This document shows positions 15,826 to 23,668 of a DNA stretch of 43,666 nt, in pieces; the stretch's first letter is position 1; each line of letters begins with the position of its first letter. The notes below the pieces were generated by a model. It searched no databases. It was not told the origin of the DNA and worked only from the letters and a program-made list of their open reading frames with translations. Position numbers and translations under genes: made by a program. Source of the DNA: Antarctobacter heliothermus (lineage in GTDB: Bacteria; Pseudomonadota; Alphaproteobacteria; Rhodobacterales; Rhodobacteraceae); the NCBI RefSeq assembly GCF_900188425.1, contig NZ_FZON01000045.1, positions 1-43,666 of the forward strand, written 5' to 3'.

Positions 15826-16464
15826 ATGCCCTATGACGCCGTGATCTTTGACCTTGATGGCACGCTGCTGGATACCGAACGCATGGCCTTTGTCTCTGGC
15901 CAGCGCGCCCTTGCGCGGCACGGGCTGACCCTGACCGAACCGCTGTTCCTGCGCCTTGTCGGCGTCGATTCCGTCACCGTGCGCGCCATGCTGAAGGACC
16001 ATTTCGGCGATCATGATTTTGACGCCATCGACGCCGACTGGCGGGCCGAGGATCATCACCTTGCAGAGGCAGGCATCCCGCACAAACCGGGGGCCGAGGC
16101 GCTGCTGAGCCAACTGGCGGTGCAGGGAACCCCCAAGGCCATCGCCACCTCATCCCGCCGCGCCGGGGCGCAACACAAGCTGGCAAAATCGGCGCTTGCA
16201 AGGCATTTCGAGGTTGTCGTCACCCGCGATTGCGTCACCCATGCGAAACCCGCGCCAGAGCCATTCCTCTTGGCGGCCCGGCGTCTTGGCGTCGACCCGC
16301 GCCGCTGCCTTGCCTTCGAGGACAGCAATACAGGGGCCGAGGCCGCCTTTGCCGCCGGGATGACCGTGGTGCAGGTCGCGGATCTGGTGACGCCCACGGG
16401 CCGACATGCGCATCACCTTGCAGAGGATCTGCTGAGCGGGGCGAAAATGGCCGGATTGCGCTGA
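15826..16464 (+). CDS. HAD-superfamily hydrolase, beta-phosphoglucomutase-like
   Basis: A 212-residue HAD subfamily IA protein. Motif I is IFDLDGTLLDTE at residues 7-18 (nucleophile D9, acid D11). Motif II is the ATSSRRAGAQ segment near 110. Motif III/IV is HAKPAPEPFLLAARRLGVDPRRCLAFEDSNTGAEAA at about 140-175. The helical cap between motifs I and II is of the phosphatase/phosphomutase type. It probably removes phosphate from a small sugar phosphate or related metabolite; the substrate is not identifiable. The start at 15826 (MPYDAVIFDLDG) is chosen over an in-frame ATG at 15784, which lies in the hairpin region after the previous gene. It is probably expressed separately from or by read-through of the nucleotidase gene. 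Confidence 0.9.
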   Translation: MPYDAVIFDLDGTLLDTERMAFVSGQRALARHGLTLTEPLFLRLVGVDSVTVRAMLKDHFGDHDFDAIDADWRAEDHHLAEAGIPHKPGAEALLSQLAVQGTPKAIATSSRRAGAQHKLAKSALARHFEVVVTRDCVTHAKPAPEPFLLAARRLGVDPRRCLAFEDSNTGAEAAFAAGMTVVQVADLVTPTGRHAHHLAEDLLSGAKMAGLR

Positions 16465-16533
16465 AAGTGATGTTGCGCAATTTGCGCGCCTCGCCTACTC
16501 CACAGGGCACTGTTGGGTGACTAGGGGTGCGCC

Positions 16534-16872
16534 ATGTTTCGCTTTCTTCTCGGTATGATTGCCATGGCGCTGATCGCCGCGTTTTTCACCAAACCGGGGC
16601 CAGAGGCGGCGCAGGACGAACTGCGCGACCAGATCCAACTGGCCGTCGCCAACGAAAAACTGGACGGTCGCTCCGGTCTCGATTCGGCGGCGCTGCTGCT
16701 CTGCCGGGTGGACCCTGCGGCCTGCACCGATCTTCTGGTCTCGGGAATCGAGATGACTTACGAGGACCGCCACCTCTACGCCCGCGTCGATCTGAACGGC
16801 TACAAGATGACGGCCACCTGCTACGGCGCTTATACGCAGTTCTTCTGCCCCGGCGGACTGGTCCGCGAGTAA
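16534..16872 (+). CDS. Small membrane-anchored protein of unknown function
   Basis: A 112-residue protein that I do not recognise. Residues 2-18 (FRFLLGMIAMALIAAFF) form a signal anchor or signal peptide. The rest is soluble and contains four cysteines, C55, C62, C98 and C107 by rough count, in LLLCRVDPAACTDLL and TATCYGAYTQFFCPGG. The pairing suggests two disulfide bonds in an exported domain. The ending is LVRE. The start follows an AGGGG site by about 7 bases. It stands alone between the HAD gene and the convergent methyltransferase gene, so context says little. Confidence 0.72.
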   Translation: MFRFLLGMIAMALIAAFFTKPGPEAAQDELRDQIQLAVANEKLDGRSGLDSAALLLCRVDPAACTDLLVSGIEMTYEDRHLYARVDLNGYKMTATCYGAYTQFFCPGGLVRE

Positions 16873-16909
16873 CCTCCCGCCCCGGCACTCCCCTATAGGC
16901 GTTCCGAAG

Positions 16910-16927
16910 GCCGGGCTTCAGCCCGGC
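16910..16927. repeat. REP-like 18-base hairpin GCCGGGCT-TC-AGCCCGGC
   Basis: A perfect 8-base stem with a two-base loop, 38 bases after the small-protein stop, between convergent genes. Such GCCGGGCTGAAGCCCGGC-like units are found scattered between genes in many GC-rich bacteria. It may end transcription or protect mRNA; no T-run follows. Confidence 0.6.
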
Positions 16928-17020
16928 ACCACCGGCACTATCCCGCCCCCCCAACCCGGCGCATTCCTTAACGCCGTGTAAAAACGTCTCTGTAACCCAT
17001 TGATCTTACACACCCGCCAC

Positions 17021-17040
17021 GCTGTCCACGCGTGGACAGC
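17021..17040. repeat. Perfect 20-base palindrome abutting a gene end
   Basis: GCTGTCCACGCGTGGACAGC is identical to its own reverse complement. It lies one base beyond the stop codon (17042-17044) of the minus-strand methyltransferase gene. The stretch 16873-17041 otherwise shows no gene. A perfect palindrome with no loop fits a dimeric protein site at least as well as a terminator. It does not match the parS consensus TGTTTCACGTGAAACA or a DnaA box. Confidence 0.7.
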
Positions 17041-17041
17041 C

Positions 17042-18136
17042 CTAGATCCGCGCCTGATACAGCTTCACCTGAAGCCCGCCAAAAGACACCGGGGGTCCCG
17101 CCGTCAGGGCCAGCCCCGTCGCCTTGGCCAGCCCCCCGTCCGAGGTCACCATCCCCAGCCGCCAGCCTCCAAATCGCTCCTTCAGAACGGACCCAAGGCT
17201 GCCATAGAGGGCGAACAAGAGCTTTCGATTGCCAATCCGCGCCCCATACGGCGGGTTCACCATGACCAACCCCGGCGGCCCCTCAGGACGCACCAGATCG
17301 CTGACGGCGGCGCGAGTAAAACTGCACAGATCCGCAACCCCTGCCCGCTCTGCATTGGCCGTGCTGCCGCGGATCGCCCCATCATCCCGATCAGACCCAT
17401 AAAAGCGAAGGCCCACCTCGCGCCGCTCCGGCAGCGAAGTCGCGGGCAGGTCCAGCGCCAGTTTATCAAAGGCAAAGCCCCGCGCCCGCCCCGGTGCCAG
17501 TCCCGCCGCAATCTCTGCCGCCTCGATCACAAAGGTGCCCGACCCACACATCGGATCGACCACCGTTTCTGTCCCGTCATACCCACAGGCCCGCAAAAAC
17601 AGAGAGGCCAGCGTCTCGCGCATCGGGGCCTTACCCACCTGCTGCTTGTACCCACGCCGATGCAGCGGATCGCCAGAGGTATCGACGGAAAAAACCGCCA
17701 GATCATCCTCAATCCGCACCATGATCCGCAGCGCCTCGTCTGACGCCTCTTTCAGAACCGGCGCGCCAACCGTCTCCGCGATGGCCGTCTCCACCCGCTG
17801 CCGCGCGGCGCGGTCGTGATAGATCTTGGAGTTGCGGCAAGTCACCTCGACCCGCACCGGGACATCCACCCGCAACAGCGCCGCCCAGTCCAGCTTGCGC
17901 GCGCGCTTGTCCAGTTGGGCAAGATGCATCGCGCGAAATTCAGAAAAGCGCGCCAGCACCCGGCCCGCCCCGCGCAATTCACGGTTGGCCCGCGCCACCT
18001 CGGCCCAGCCCCCTTGAAAGGTCACGCCACCGGGCACCTGCACGGGCGCGGCAAAACCCGCCTCCTGCACCTCTGCCAGGAGATAGGGTTCCAGCCCCGG
18101 AGGGGCGCTTGCGAATATCTCGAACGTCTGATCCAT
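17042..18136 (-). CDS. THUMP-domain class I SAM-dependent RNA methyltransferase (RlmL/YcbY N-terminal type)
   Basis: A 364-residue protein that opens MDQTFEIFASAPPGLEPYLLAEVQEAGF, the ferredoxin-like/THUMP region found in guanine-N2 rRNA methyltransferases. The methyltransferase core (UPF0020) has VVDPMCGSGTFVIEAAEIAAG near residue 190 as the SAM-binding loop and the catalytic MVNPPYGARIG (NPPY motif) near 300. Its closest named relative is the N-terminal half of RlmL, which makes m2G2445 in 23S rRNA; alphaproteobacteria carry such single-domain versions. The target guanine is inferred from family. It is divergent from the SRP RNA gene. The reported start has no strong ribosome site but matches the conserved N-terminus. 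Confidence 0.9.
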   Translation of the reverse strand: MDQTFEIFASAPPGLEPYLLAEVQEAGFAAPVQVPGGVTFQGGWAEVARANRELRGAGRVLARFSEFRAMHLAQLDKRARKLDWAALLRVDVPVRVEVTCRNSKIYHDRAARQRVETAIAETVGAPVLKEASDEALRIMVRIEDDLAVFSVDTSGDPLHRRGYKQQVGKAPMRETLASLFLRACGYDGTETVVDPMCGSGTFVIEAAEIAAGLAPGRARGFAFDKLALDLPATSLPERREVGLRFYGSDRDDGAIRGSTANAERAGVADLCSFTRAAVSDLVRPEGPPGLVMVNPPYGARIGNRKLLFALYGSLGSVLKERFGGWRLGMVTSDGGLAKATGLALTAGPPVSFGGLQVKLYQARI

Positions 18137-18221
18137 TCCGCTTCATAGCGCCCCGCCAGCCCGAACGGGAGAGGCCATCGCCCCCCATTGCATATTCGTT
18201 CCGAGGGCCCTAAATAGAGCG

Positions 18222-18316
18222 TCGAGAGGTTGTGCGGGCAAGCGCCTCGCCAACCCGGTCAGATCCGGAAGGAAGCAGCCGTAACGGGACCCGCTTGGGT
18301 CGTTGCAATCTCTCAC
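18222..18316 (+). ncRNA. ffs: Signal recognition particle RNA (4.5S, small bacterial type)
   Basis: The conserved SRP core is readable: CCGGTCAGATCCGGAAGGAAGCAG at 18255-18278 in outline (internal loops that bind Ffh), followed by CCGTAACG. The ends pair to close the hairpin: GAGAGGTTG near 18224-18232 with CAATCTCTC at 18306-18314 (8 of 9 positions are perfect pairs or wobble). The size of about 95 bases is normal for the short bacterial form without an Alu domain. The RNA joins Ffh to target inner-membrane proteins. Exact ends are estimated from the pairing. A GC-rich hairpin follows directly. Confidence 0.93.
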
Positions 18317-18322
18317 CATCAG

Positions 18323-18354
18323 CGGCCCGGTGCGCAAGCGCCGGGCCGATGTCG
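18323..18354 (+). terminator. Terminator of the SRP RNA gene
   Basis: CGGCCCGGTGC (18323-18333) pairs with GCGCCGGGCCG (18338-18348) with one G-T wobble, closed by a GCAA tetraloop (GNRA type). It begins nine bases after the SRP closing stem. The tail ATGTCGTTTCC has only a short T-run. Confidence 0.75.
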
Positions 18355-18409
18355 TTTCCGGGTGGATGTATGTTGCGGGACTGTCGTTTGGCGAGATCGA
18401 CGCCTGTGG

Positions 18410-18967
18410 TCAGCCCGACTTGGAGTGGCGCACAAACGGCACCGGCTCACGTTCTGCGCGCAAAGACCAGTTGCGTTGCCACGGCTCCAGCAAGGCCGCG
18501 CCTTGGACCGATGTCAGCCGCTCTTCCGCCTCGTCCGGGGCCTCTCCGGCCTCGATCATCAGGCGCAGCGCCACCATGCCCGCCCGACCGTGGCCATCGC
18601 GGCTGTTGATCATCACCCGGCCGCCGCCGAGCAGCGCCTTGCGGACCTGTGTGCTGATCCTTGGCCAATCCTCTTCGATGTTGGCATTGGGTGCTTCGCC
18701 GCGCTTGATCGGCAGATGTACCCAGCGCGTGCCCTTGTCCTGAATGTCCTGCCCCAGCGACTTGGCCCCCGCCTCCAGCATTTCGACATGCGACACCAGC
18801 GAGATGACAAAGGCGGGCCGAAAACTGGACAGGTGGTCAAGGTCGCCGCGATAGTCGCCGCGCGCGCCCGGAAGCGGCGACAGCGCAAGAATTCCGCCAC
18901 CCGTGGGCAGCACATGCAGAACGACAGAGCCGGACGCATCCGCGCTTGCCTGATCCTCCTCGACCAT
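18410..18967 (-). CDS. Dual-specificity/tyrosine phosphatase-like protein with Cys-to-Ser active site (probable pseudophosphatase)
   Basis: A 185-residue protein of the CDKN3-like dual-specificity phosphatase fold. The P-loop normally reads HC-x5-R. Here it is N-S122-RDGHG-R128-AG: the spacing is exact but the catalytic Cys is a Ser (AGC codon) and the preceding His is Asn. The segment that usually supplies the general-acid Asp reads LPIKRGEAPN, apparently without it. The loop, the following GMVALRLMIEAG helix and the frame are intact, so this looks like a conserved non-catalytic phosphate-binding protein rather than decay. The start at 18967 follows a GGGGAG site; an in-frame ATG at 19033 would add 22 residues. 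It may bind phosphoproteins or nucleotides without cleaving them. Confidence 0.78.
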   Translation of the reverse strand: MVEEDQASADASGSVVLHVLPTGGGILALSPLPGARGDYRGDLDHLSSFRPAFVISLVSHVEMLEAGAKSLGQDIQDKGTRWVHLPIKRGEAPNANIEEDWPRISTQVRKALLGGGRVMINSRDGHGRAGMVALRLMIEAGEAPDEAEERLTSVQGAALLEPWQRNWSLRAEREPVPFVRHSKSG

Positions 18968-19076
18968 GTCCCATACTCCCCGAAACAGCAGCAACGGAAC
19001 CGAACCGCCCCCACAGCCGCGGATTTCCGCCATCCAAAAGCATACACGCCCCGGACGGATGTCCTAGCGATTCGAT

Positions 19077-19112
19077 CCCGCGAATCCGGCCAATCCGGGC
19101 CGGATTCGCGGG
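19077..19112. repeat. Perfect 15-base-arm inverted repeat containing two GANTC sites
   Basis: CCCGCGAATCCGGCC (19077-19091) and its exact reverse complement (19098-19112) flank a six-base loop AATCCG. The arms hold GAATC and GATTC, and a third GATTC lies at 19069-19073. It sits between the ankyrin-protein stop (19183) and the phosphatase-like start (18967). It could end the ankyrin transcript, although no T-run follows on the minus strand. Confidence 0.8.
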
Positions 19113-19182
19113 GGTTGCGGTCGGTTTTTCACGCACTGCGTTCAGAATGCAACGGAACGGCCCGTTCCGGATGATGATCCGC

Positions 19183-20721
19183 CTAGACGACCTGACCGGG
19201 GTGACGGTCTGCCCAATCCTCCAGAAGGGTGCGGATATCCTCACGCGCCACCTGTGCAATGGCGTGCCGAGGCAGCGCAACGCCGTGGTGCAATGCAAGA
19301 TCCAGACAGGCAGTGTGATCGCGTCTGTCACGGTCGGGGGCGTTTTCGGCCCCATGCAGGATGGTCGACAGCAGCGTGCCGCCGTAACGGTTCACATGGC
19401 TCAGGTCGGGGCGAAGGCCAAGAAAGTAGTCCATGACCTCTGGCAGACCCTGCCATCCGGCCAATTGCACCGGCGTCACGCCCTCACCGTTCGGCGTGTC
19501 CCACGGCAGACCCAGCGCCATCAGCCTGCGCAGATGCGGCAGGCGATCCGGCAGATGCAGGATCTCATTGACGATCAGGCGATAGGCCGCGGGCAGTTTG
19601 TCGGGGTCAATATACTGACCGGGGCTGTCCTGCCCCTCTGCCGCGCGCGCCAGCAGGGTTTCTTCGGGCGATAGCGCGGGTTGCACGCCGCGCGTCTCAA
19701 TCGCCTGCCAGACCGCCGCGTTGCCAAAGACGCGGGCATAGGCGTAGGCGCTGGCCCCCTGATAGCTGCGGGCGGGATCGGCGCCCCCGTCCAGCAGCAG
19801 ATCGACCATCCGCCGGTCACAACCGCGCCGCGCCGCCTGATGCAAGGCGGGCACCACCCAGGGCTGTTCGCCGCCAACCTCGGCGTCATTGTAGTCATCG
19901 GCCTTTGCCCCATGGGCCAACAGCATCTCAACCGCCGCGTGATCGTGAAAATCCATCGCGCGCAGCAGCGCATTGGTGCCCTTGGGGTCGGCCCCCGCCT
20001 GCAACAGCATCGACAGCCCCTCGTGGTGGCCCAGCTCGGTGGCGTGATAGAGCGATTCGCCATCATTCGGGCTGGCCCCATGGTCCAGCAGCCAGCGGCC
20101 CAGCACCATGTTGTCCGCGTGCCCGATGGCCCCGTAGAGCGCCGACAACAGGTGATCGTCGCCCTCGGCGGCGGGATAGCCGTCATTCACGTCTGCCCCA
20201 TGCGCGAGCAACATCTCGGCCACCGCCAGCATGTCGGCCTCCAGTTCCGGATGCGCCTTGATCCAGCGCGAAAAGCTCAGGTGCAGGATGGGGCGGCGTG
20301 GCCCTGCCAGACGGGTTGCCAGACCGGGATCACGCTCCAGCGCAGACGCCACCGCCGCACGCCGGTAGAGCGCGCATTCAAGGCCAAACAGACCATCGGC
20401 AAGGTCCGGTGTGCCGTCCAACAGGGTATCCACCAACGCGGTTTGCCCATGAAACAGCGCAATCTTCAGCCGTTGCTGTTTGGTGGCACGGTCCAGCCCC
20501 ACCGTCTCTGCCGCCAGCTTCAGCTTGGGCCAACTGGCAAAGCCGGTCTCCTGCGCGACAACATGCAGGAAATCGGCGCGTTTCAGATCATCGGGGCTGT
20601 GTCGGGGTGGGTGCTGTTTCAGCCGTTGCAGTGCCCAGGTTGCGCCGGCGGCATGGGCGCGGTGCAGGCGCTTGGCCTCTATCCGCAGGTCATCAAGCAC
20701 AAGGGGGACGTCGGGTGACAT
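19183..20721 (-). CDS. Ankyrin repeat protein
   Basis: A 512-residue protein with no signal peptide, so probably cytoplasmic. The N-terminal 75 residues are helical (LHRAHAAGATWALQRLKQH, then FLHVVAQETGFASWPKLK). About seven ankyrin repeats cover roughly residues 95-440. The clearest are MLLAHGADVNDGYP, RWLLDHGASPNDGESLYHATELGHHEG, MLLQAGADPKGTNALLRAM, MLLAHGAKADDYND and DLLLDGGADPARSYQGASAYAYARVFGN. A final repeat includes GEGVTPVQLAGWQGLPEVMDYFLGLRPD. Ankyrin stacks bind other proteins; the partner is unknown. The start at 20721 has GGAGGAAA upstream. The gene is followed by a GANTC-bearing palindrome and the pseudophosphatase gene on the same strand, 216 bases away. Confidence 0.88.
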   Translation of the reverse strand: MSPDVPLVLDDLRIEAKRLHRAHAAGATWALQRLKQHPPRHSPDDLKRADFLHVVAQETGFASWPKLKLAAETVGLDRATKQQRLKIALFHGQTALVDTLLDGTPDLADGLFGLECALYRRAAVASALERDPGLATRLAGPRRPILHLSFSRWIKAHPELEADMLAVAEMLLAHGADVNDGYPAAEGDDHLLSALYGAIGHADNMVLGRWLLDHGASPNDGESLYHATELGHHEGLSMLLQAGADPKGTNALLRAMDFHDHAAVEMLLAHGAKADDYNDAEVGGEQPWVVPALHQAARRGCDRRMVDLLLDGGADPARSYQGASAYAYARVFGNAAVWQAIETRGVQPALSPEETLLARAAEGQDSPGQYIDPDKLPAAYRLIVNEILHLPDRLPHLRRLMALGLPWDTPNGEGVTPVQLAGWQGLPEVMDYFLGLRPDLSHVNRYGGTLLSTILHGAENAPDRDRRDHTACLDLALHHGVALPRHAIAQVAREDIRTLLEDWADRHPGQVV

Positions 20722-20861
20722 CGGTCGGTTTCCTCCATCAACGCCCGCGATCCGCTGGTCGGGCAAGAGAGAACCGAATTCTCAGTGAAAATTCGTCAAT
20801 GGCCGGCGCATGCGCTTTCCGCGGATCAGGAGGCCCCCGGCGAGCGGCCCTGCCCAATCTC

Positions 20862-20880
20862 TGCCGTGCGCGGCGCGGCA
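20862..20880 (-). terminator. Possible weak hairpin after the metallopeptidase gene
   Basis: TGCCGTGC and GCGCGGCA pair over eight positions with one wobble and a three-base loop, 26 bases beyond the stop of the minus-strand gene. No T-run follows, so the call is tentative. The remainder of 20722-20906 shows no gene. Confidence 0.3.
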
Positions 20881-20906
20881 AATCAAGCCCCGCCGCGCAG
20901 AAAACC

Positions 20907-21755
20907 TTACAATCGGTCGGTGTCGAAGGTGTTGCACTGGTTCGGATCACCCGACTCGTAGCCGGTCACAAACCAGCGTTGCCGCTGCTCTGAGGTGCCG
21001 TGGGTAAAGGTATGCGGCTGCGGCACCCGCCCGGCGCGTTTCTGCAAGTGATCATCGCCGATCTTGCGCGCAGCATTCAGCGCCTCTTCCAGGTCGCCCT
21101 TTTCCATCAGCCCCGCCACGTTGCGCGCCCAGACCCCGCTGAGGCAATCGGCCTGCAATTCCAGCCGCACGGTCAGGGCATTGGCCTCACGGGTGCTGAC
21201 CTGCTGGCGGGCGGCGGTGACCTGTCCCAGAATACCCAGCTCATTCTGCACATGATGCGCGACCTCATGCGCGATCACATAGGCCGAGGCAAAATCGCCC
21301 CCCGCGCCCAGTTGGGTCCGCATGGTGGCAAAGAAATCGGTGTCCAGATAGGCCTTTTCATCCGCCGGACAGTAGAACGGCCCGGTCGCGCCAGAGGCAT
21401 TGCCGCAGGGGCTGGAGGTGACCTGTGAAAACAGCACCATCACCGGCGGCTCATAGGGTTTGCCAAATGCCTGCGGAAAGATCCCGGTCCAGACCTCTTC
21501 GGTGGTGGCCAGCACGCGGGCGCTGAACTCACCGGCCTGCTGTTCGGCCTCCGTCAATGGGCGCGGGGCGCTGGTCTGCTGCGGCTGCGCGCCGCCGGTC
21601 AACAGCGGGGTGACGTCGATCCCGGTGAAATACCCGATCGCCAGCACAAACAGCACGCCGCCAACGCCCAGCCCGCCAACACCGGCCACACCCCGGCCAC
21701 CGCGCCCGCGCCGATCCTCGACGTTCCGGCTGCGTTTCACATTTCTCAGGCGCAT
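20907..21755 (-). CDS. YpfJ-type neutral zinc metallopeptidase family protein
   Basis: A 282-residue membrane-anchored protein. The basic N-terminus (MRLRNVKRSRNVEDRRGRGG) precedes one transmembrane helix at about residues 24-43 (VAGVGGLGVGGVLFVLAIGY), typical of the YpfJ/zinc metallopeptidase family. The zinc-binding motif HEVAHHVQ lies near residue 163, followed by the downstream QADCLSGVW segment with the third ligand region. A Pro/Gln-rich linker separates anchor and catalytic domain. Paired cysteines (PCGNASGATGPFYCP) suggest a periplasmic disulfide. Its substrate is not known for the family. It is divergent from dnaX, sharing a 134-base promoter region. Confidence 0.9.
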   Translation of the reverse strand: MRLRNVKRSRNVEDRRGRGGRGVAGVGGLGVGGVLFVLAIGYFTGIDVTPLLTGGAQPQQTSAPRPLTEAEQQAGEFSARVLATTEEVWTGIFPQAFGKPYEPPVMVLFSQVTSSPCGNASGATGPFYCPADEKAYLDTDFFATMRTQLGAGGDFASAYVIAHEVAHHVQNELGILGQVTAARQQVSTREANALTVRLELQADCLSGVWARNVAGLMEKGDLEEALNAARKIGDDHLQKRAGRVPQPHTFTHGTSEQRQRWFVTGYESGDPNQCNTFDTDRL

Positions 21756-21889
21756 ATCGCGTCTCCGACCTATCCCCGTTACACTTCAAACGCTGCCGCG
21801 CCCCGCCCGGTTCCCCGAAGGCGCGCCCATCTGCTTGCGATCTGCCCCACCAACCCGATACCTTTGGCCTGTCGCCATAAGGACACCCC

Positions 21890-23668
21890 ATGACCGACTC
21901 GCCCGCCTATCAGGTGCTCGCCCGCAAGTACCGACCAGAGACCTTTGCCGATCTCGTCGGCCAGACCGCCATGGTGCGCACCCTCAAGAACGCCTTTGCG
22001 GCGGATCGCATCGCCCAAGCCTTTATCATGACCGGCATCCGCGGCACGGGGAAAACCACCACCGCCCGGATCATTGCCAAGGGCATGAACTGCATCGGAC
22101 CCGATGGCGAGAGCGGCCCGACGACCGAACCCTGTGGGCAGTGCGAACACTGCGTGGCGATCATGGAAGGCCGCCATGTCGACGTGATGGAAATGGACGC
22201 CGCGTCGCGCACCGGCGTCAACGACATCCGCGAGATCATCGACAGTGTGCATTACCGGGCCGCCAGCGCGCGCTACAAGATCTACATCATCGATGAGGTT
22301 CACATGCTGTCCAAAAGCGCGTTCAACGCGCTGCTGAAGACGCTTGAAGAACCGCCTGCCCATGTGAAATTCATCTTTGCGACCACCGAAATCCGGCAGG
22401 TTCCGGTGACAGTCCTGTCGCGCTGCCAGCGGTTTGACCTGCGCCGCATCGAACCCGAAGACATGATTGCCCTGATGCGCAAGATCGCCGCCTCTGAGGG
22501 CGCAGAGATCACCGACGACGCGCTGGCGCTGATCACCCGCGCGGCAGAGGGATCGGCCCGCGATGCGACATCCCTGCTGGACCAGTCAATCTCACACGGC
22601 GCGGGCGAGACCACTGCTGATCAGGTGCGCGCCATGCTGGGTCTGGCCGACCGGGGCCGGGTGATGGACCTGTTCGAGCGCATCATGCGCGGCGATGCGG
22701 CGGGCGCTTTGCAGGAACTGTCGGCGCAATACGCGGACGGGGCCGACCCGCTGGCCGTTCTGCGCGATCTGGCCGAACTCACCCACTGGATTTCGGTGGT
22801 CAAGATCACCCCCGAGGCAGCCGAAGACCCCACCGTTTCCCCGGATGAGCGTGGCCGGGGTCAATCCTTTGCCGACGGCCTTGGGATGCGCACGTTGGCG
22901 CGGGCCTGGCAGATGCTGCTGAAAGCGATCGAAGAGGTCTCCAACGCGCCCTCCGCCATGATGGCGGCAGAGATGGCGGTGATCCGGCTGACCCATGTGG
23001 CAGAGGGCCCCACGCCGGACGAGTTGATGCGCAAGCTGGCCGACAGCCCGCCGCCGCCTGCCCCCTCCGGCGGGCATCCGGGGGGACATTCGGGCGGGCA
23101 CACAGGGGTCCATTCAGGGGGCCAGACTGGCAGCGCGCAAGGCGGCCACGCGCCCCATACCACACCCCCGCGCATGTCCTCGGGCGGCACCCATGGCGCC
23201 GCCACCGCCACAGCCCCCGCCGTGGCCGAGGCATTGGCCCGCTACCCCACGTTTGACCACGTTCTGGAACTGATCCGCACCAACCGCGACGTAAAACTGC
23301 TGGTCGAGGTCGAGGGCAGCGTGCGCCTTGCCGCCTACCAACCCGGCCGCATTGAATTTACGCCAACGCAGGACGCCGCCAATGACCTTGCCCAGCGCCT
23401 TGGTGGGGCATTGCAACGCTGGACCGGCAACCGCTGGGCGGTGACGCTGGTGAACGGTTGCGACGCTCCGACCGTGGTGGAAACCCGCGACGCGGCGGAA
23501 TTGGCACTGCGGGCAGAGGCGCGCGCGCACCCGCTGGTGCAGGCCGCCATCGCCGCCTTTCCCAAGGCCACGATTTCCGGCATCCGCACCCCGCAAGAGG
23601 CCGCGACCGAGGCGCTGGAAGAGGCGCTGCCAGAGGTCGAGGACGAATGGGATCCGTTCGAGGAATGA
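21890..23668 (+). CDS. dnaX: DNA polymerase III subunits gamma/tau
   Basis: A 592-residue clamp-loader ATPase. The AAA+ module covers about residues 1-240: Walker A GIRGTGKTT near 46, zinc-binding cysteines in MNCIG and PCGQCEHC near 66-90, Walker B IIDEVHML near 130, sensor 1 ATTE near 163 and the SRC arginine finger in VLSRCQRF near 177. Domain III follows to about 370. A low-complexity linker at about 390-430 has Gly-Gly-His repeats, and then comes a tau C-terminal domain. The protein loads the sliding clamp and links the polymerases at the fork. I saw no A-rich slippery site like the one E. coli uses to make gamma, so only the long form is predicted. It heads the dnaX-ybaB-recR group. Confidence 0.96.
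   Translation: MTDSPAYQVLARKYRPETFADLVGQTAMVRTLKNAFAADRIAQAFIMTGIRGTGKTTTARIIAKGMNCIGPDGESGPTTEPCGQCEHCVAIMEGRHVDVMEMDAASRTGVNDIREIIDSVHYRAASARYKIYIIDEVHMLSKSAFNALLKTLEEPPAHVKFIFATTEIRQVPVTVLSRCQRFDLRRIEPEDMIALMRKIAASEGAEITDDALALITRAAEGSARDATSLLDQSISHGAGETTADQVRAMLGLADRGRVMDLFERIMRGDAAGALQELSAQYADGADPLAVLRDLAELTHWISVVKITPEAAEDPTVSPDERGRGQSFADGLGMRTLARAWQMLLKAIEEVSNAPSAMMAAEMAVIRLTHVAEGPTPDELMRKLADSPPPPAPSGGHPGGHSGGHTGVHSGGQTGSAQGGHAPHTTPPRMSSGGTHGAATATAPAVAEALARYPTFDHVLELIRTNRDVKLLVEVEGSVRLAAYQPGRIEFTPTQDAANDLAQRLGGALQRWTGNRWAVTLVNGCDAPTVVETRDAAELALRAEARAHPLVQAAIAAFPKATISGIRTPQEAATEALEEALPEVEDEWDPFEE

Noticed and set aside
14773-16113. 446-codon minus-strand open frame opposite the nucleotidase and HAD genes
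   Set aside because: Covers two conserved genes on the other strand and has the composition of a GC-driven shadow.
19153-19169. CGGAACGG-C-CCGTTCCG inverted repeat near the ankyrin gene end as an intrinsic terminator
   Set aside because: A one-base loop is not feasible as a hairpin and no T-run follows; it may be a chance palindrome.
23080-23160. Gly-Gly-His coding repeat as a possible CRISPR or DNA tandem repeat array
   Set aside because: The repeats are short, imperfect, in frame and lie in the dnaX linker; there are no constant repeats with unique spacers.
21890-23668. Programmed frameshift making a short gamma form of DnaX
   Set aside because: No A-rich slippery heptamer with a following hairpin could be found near the expected position.
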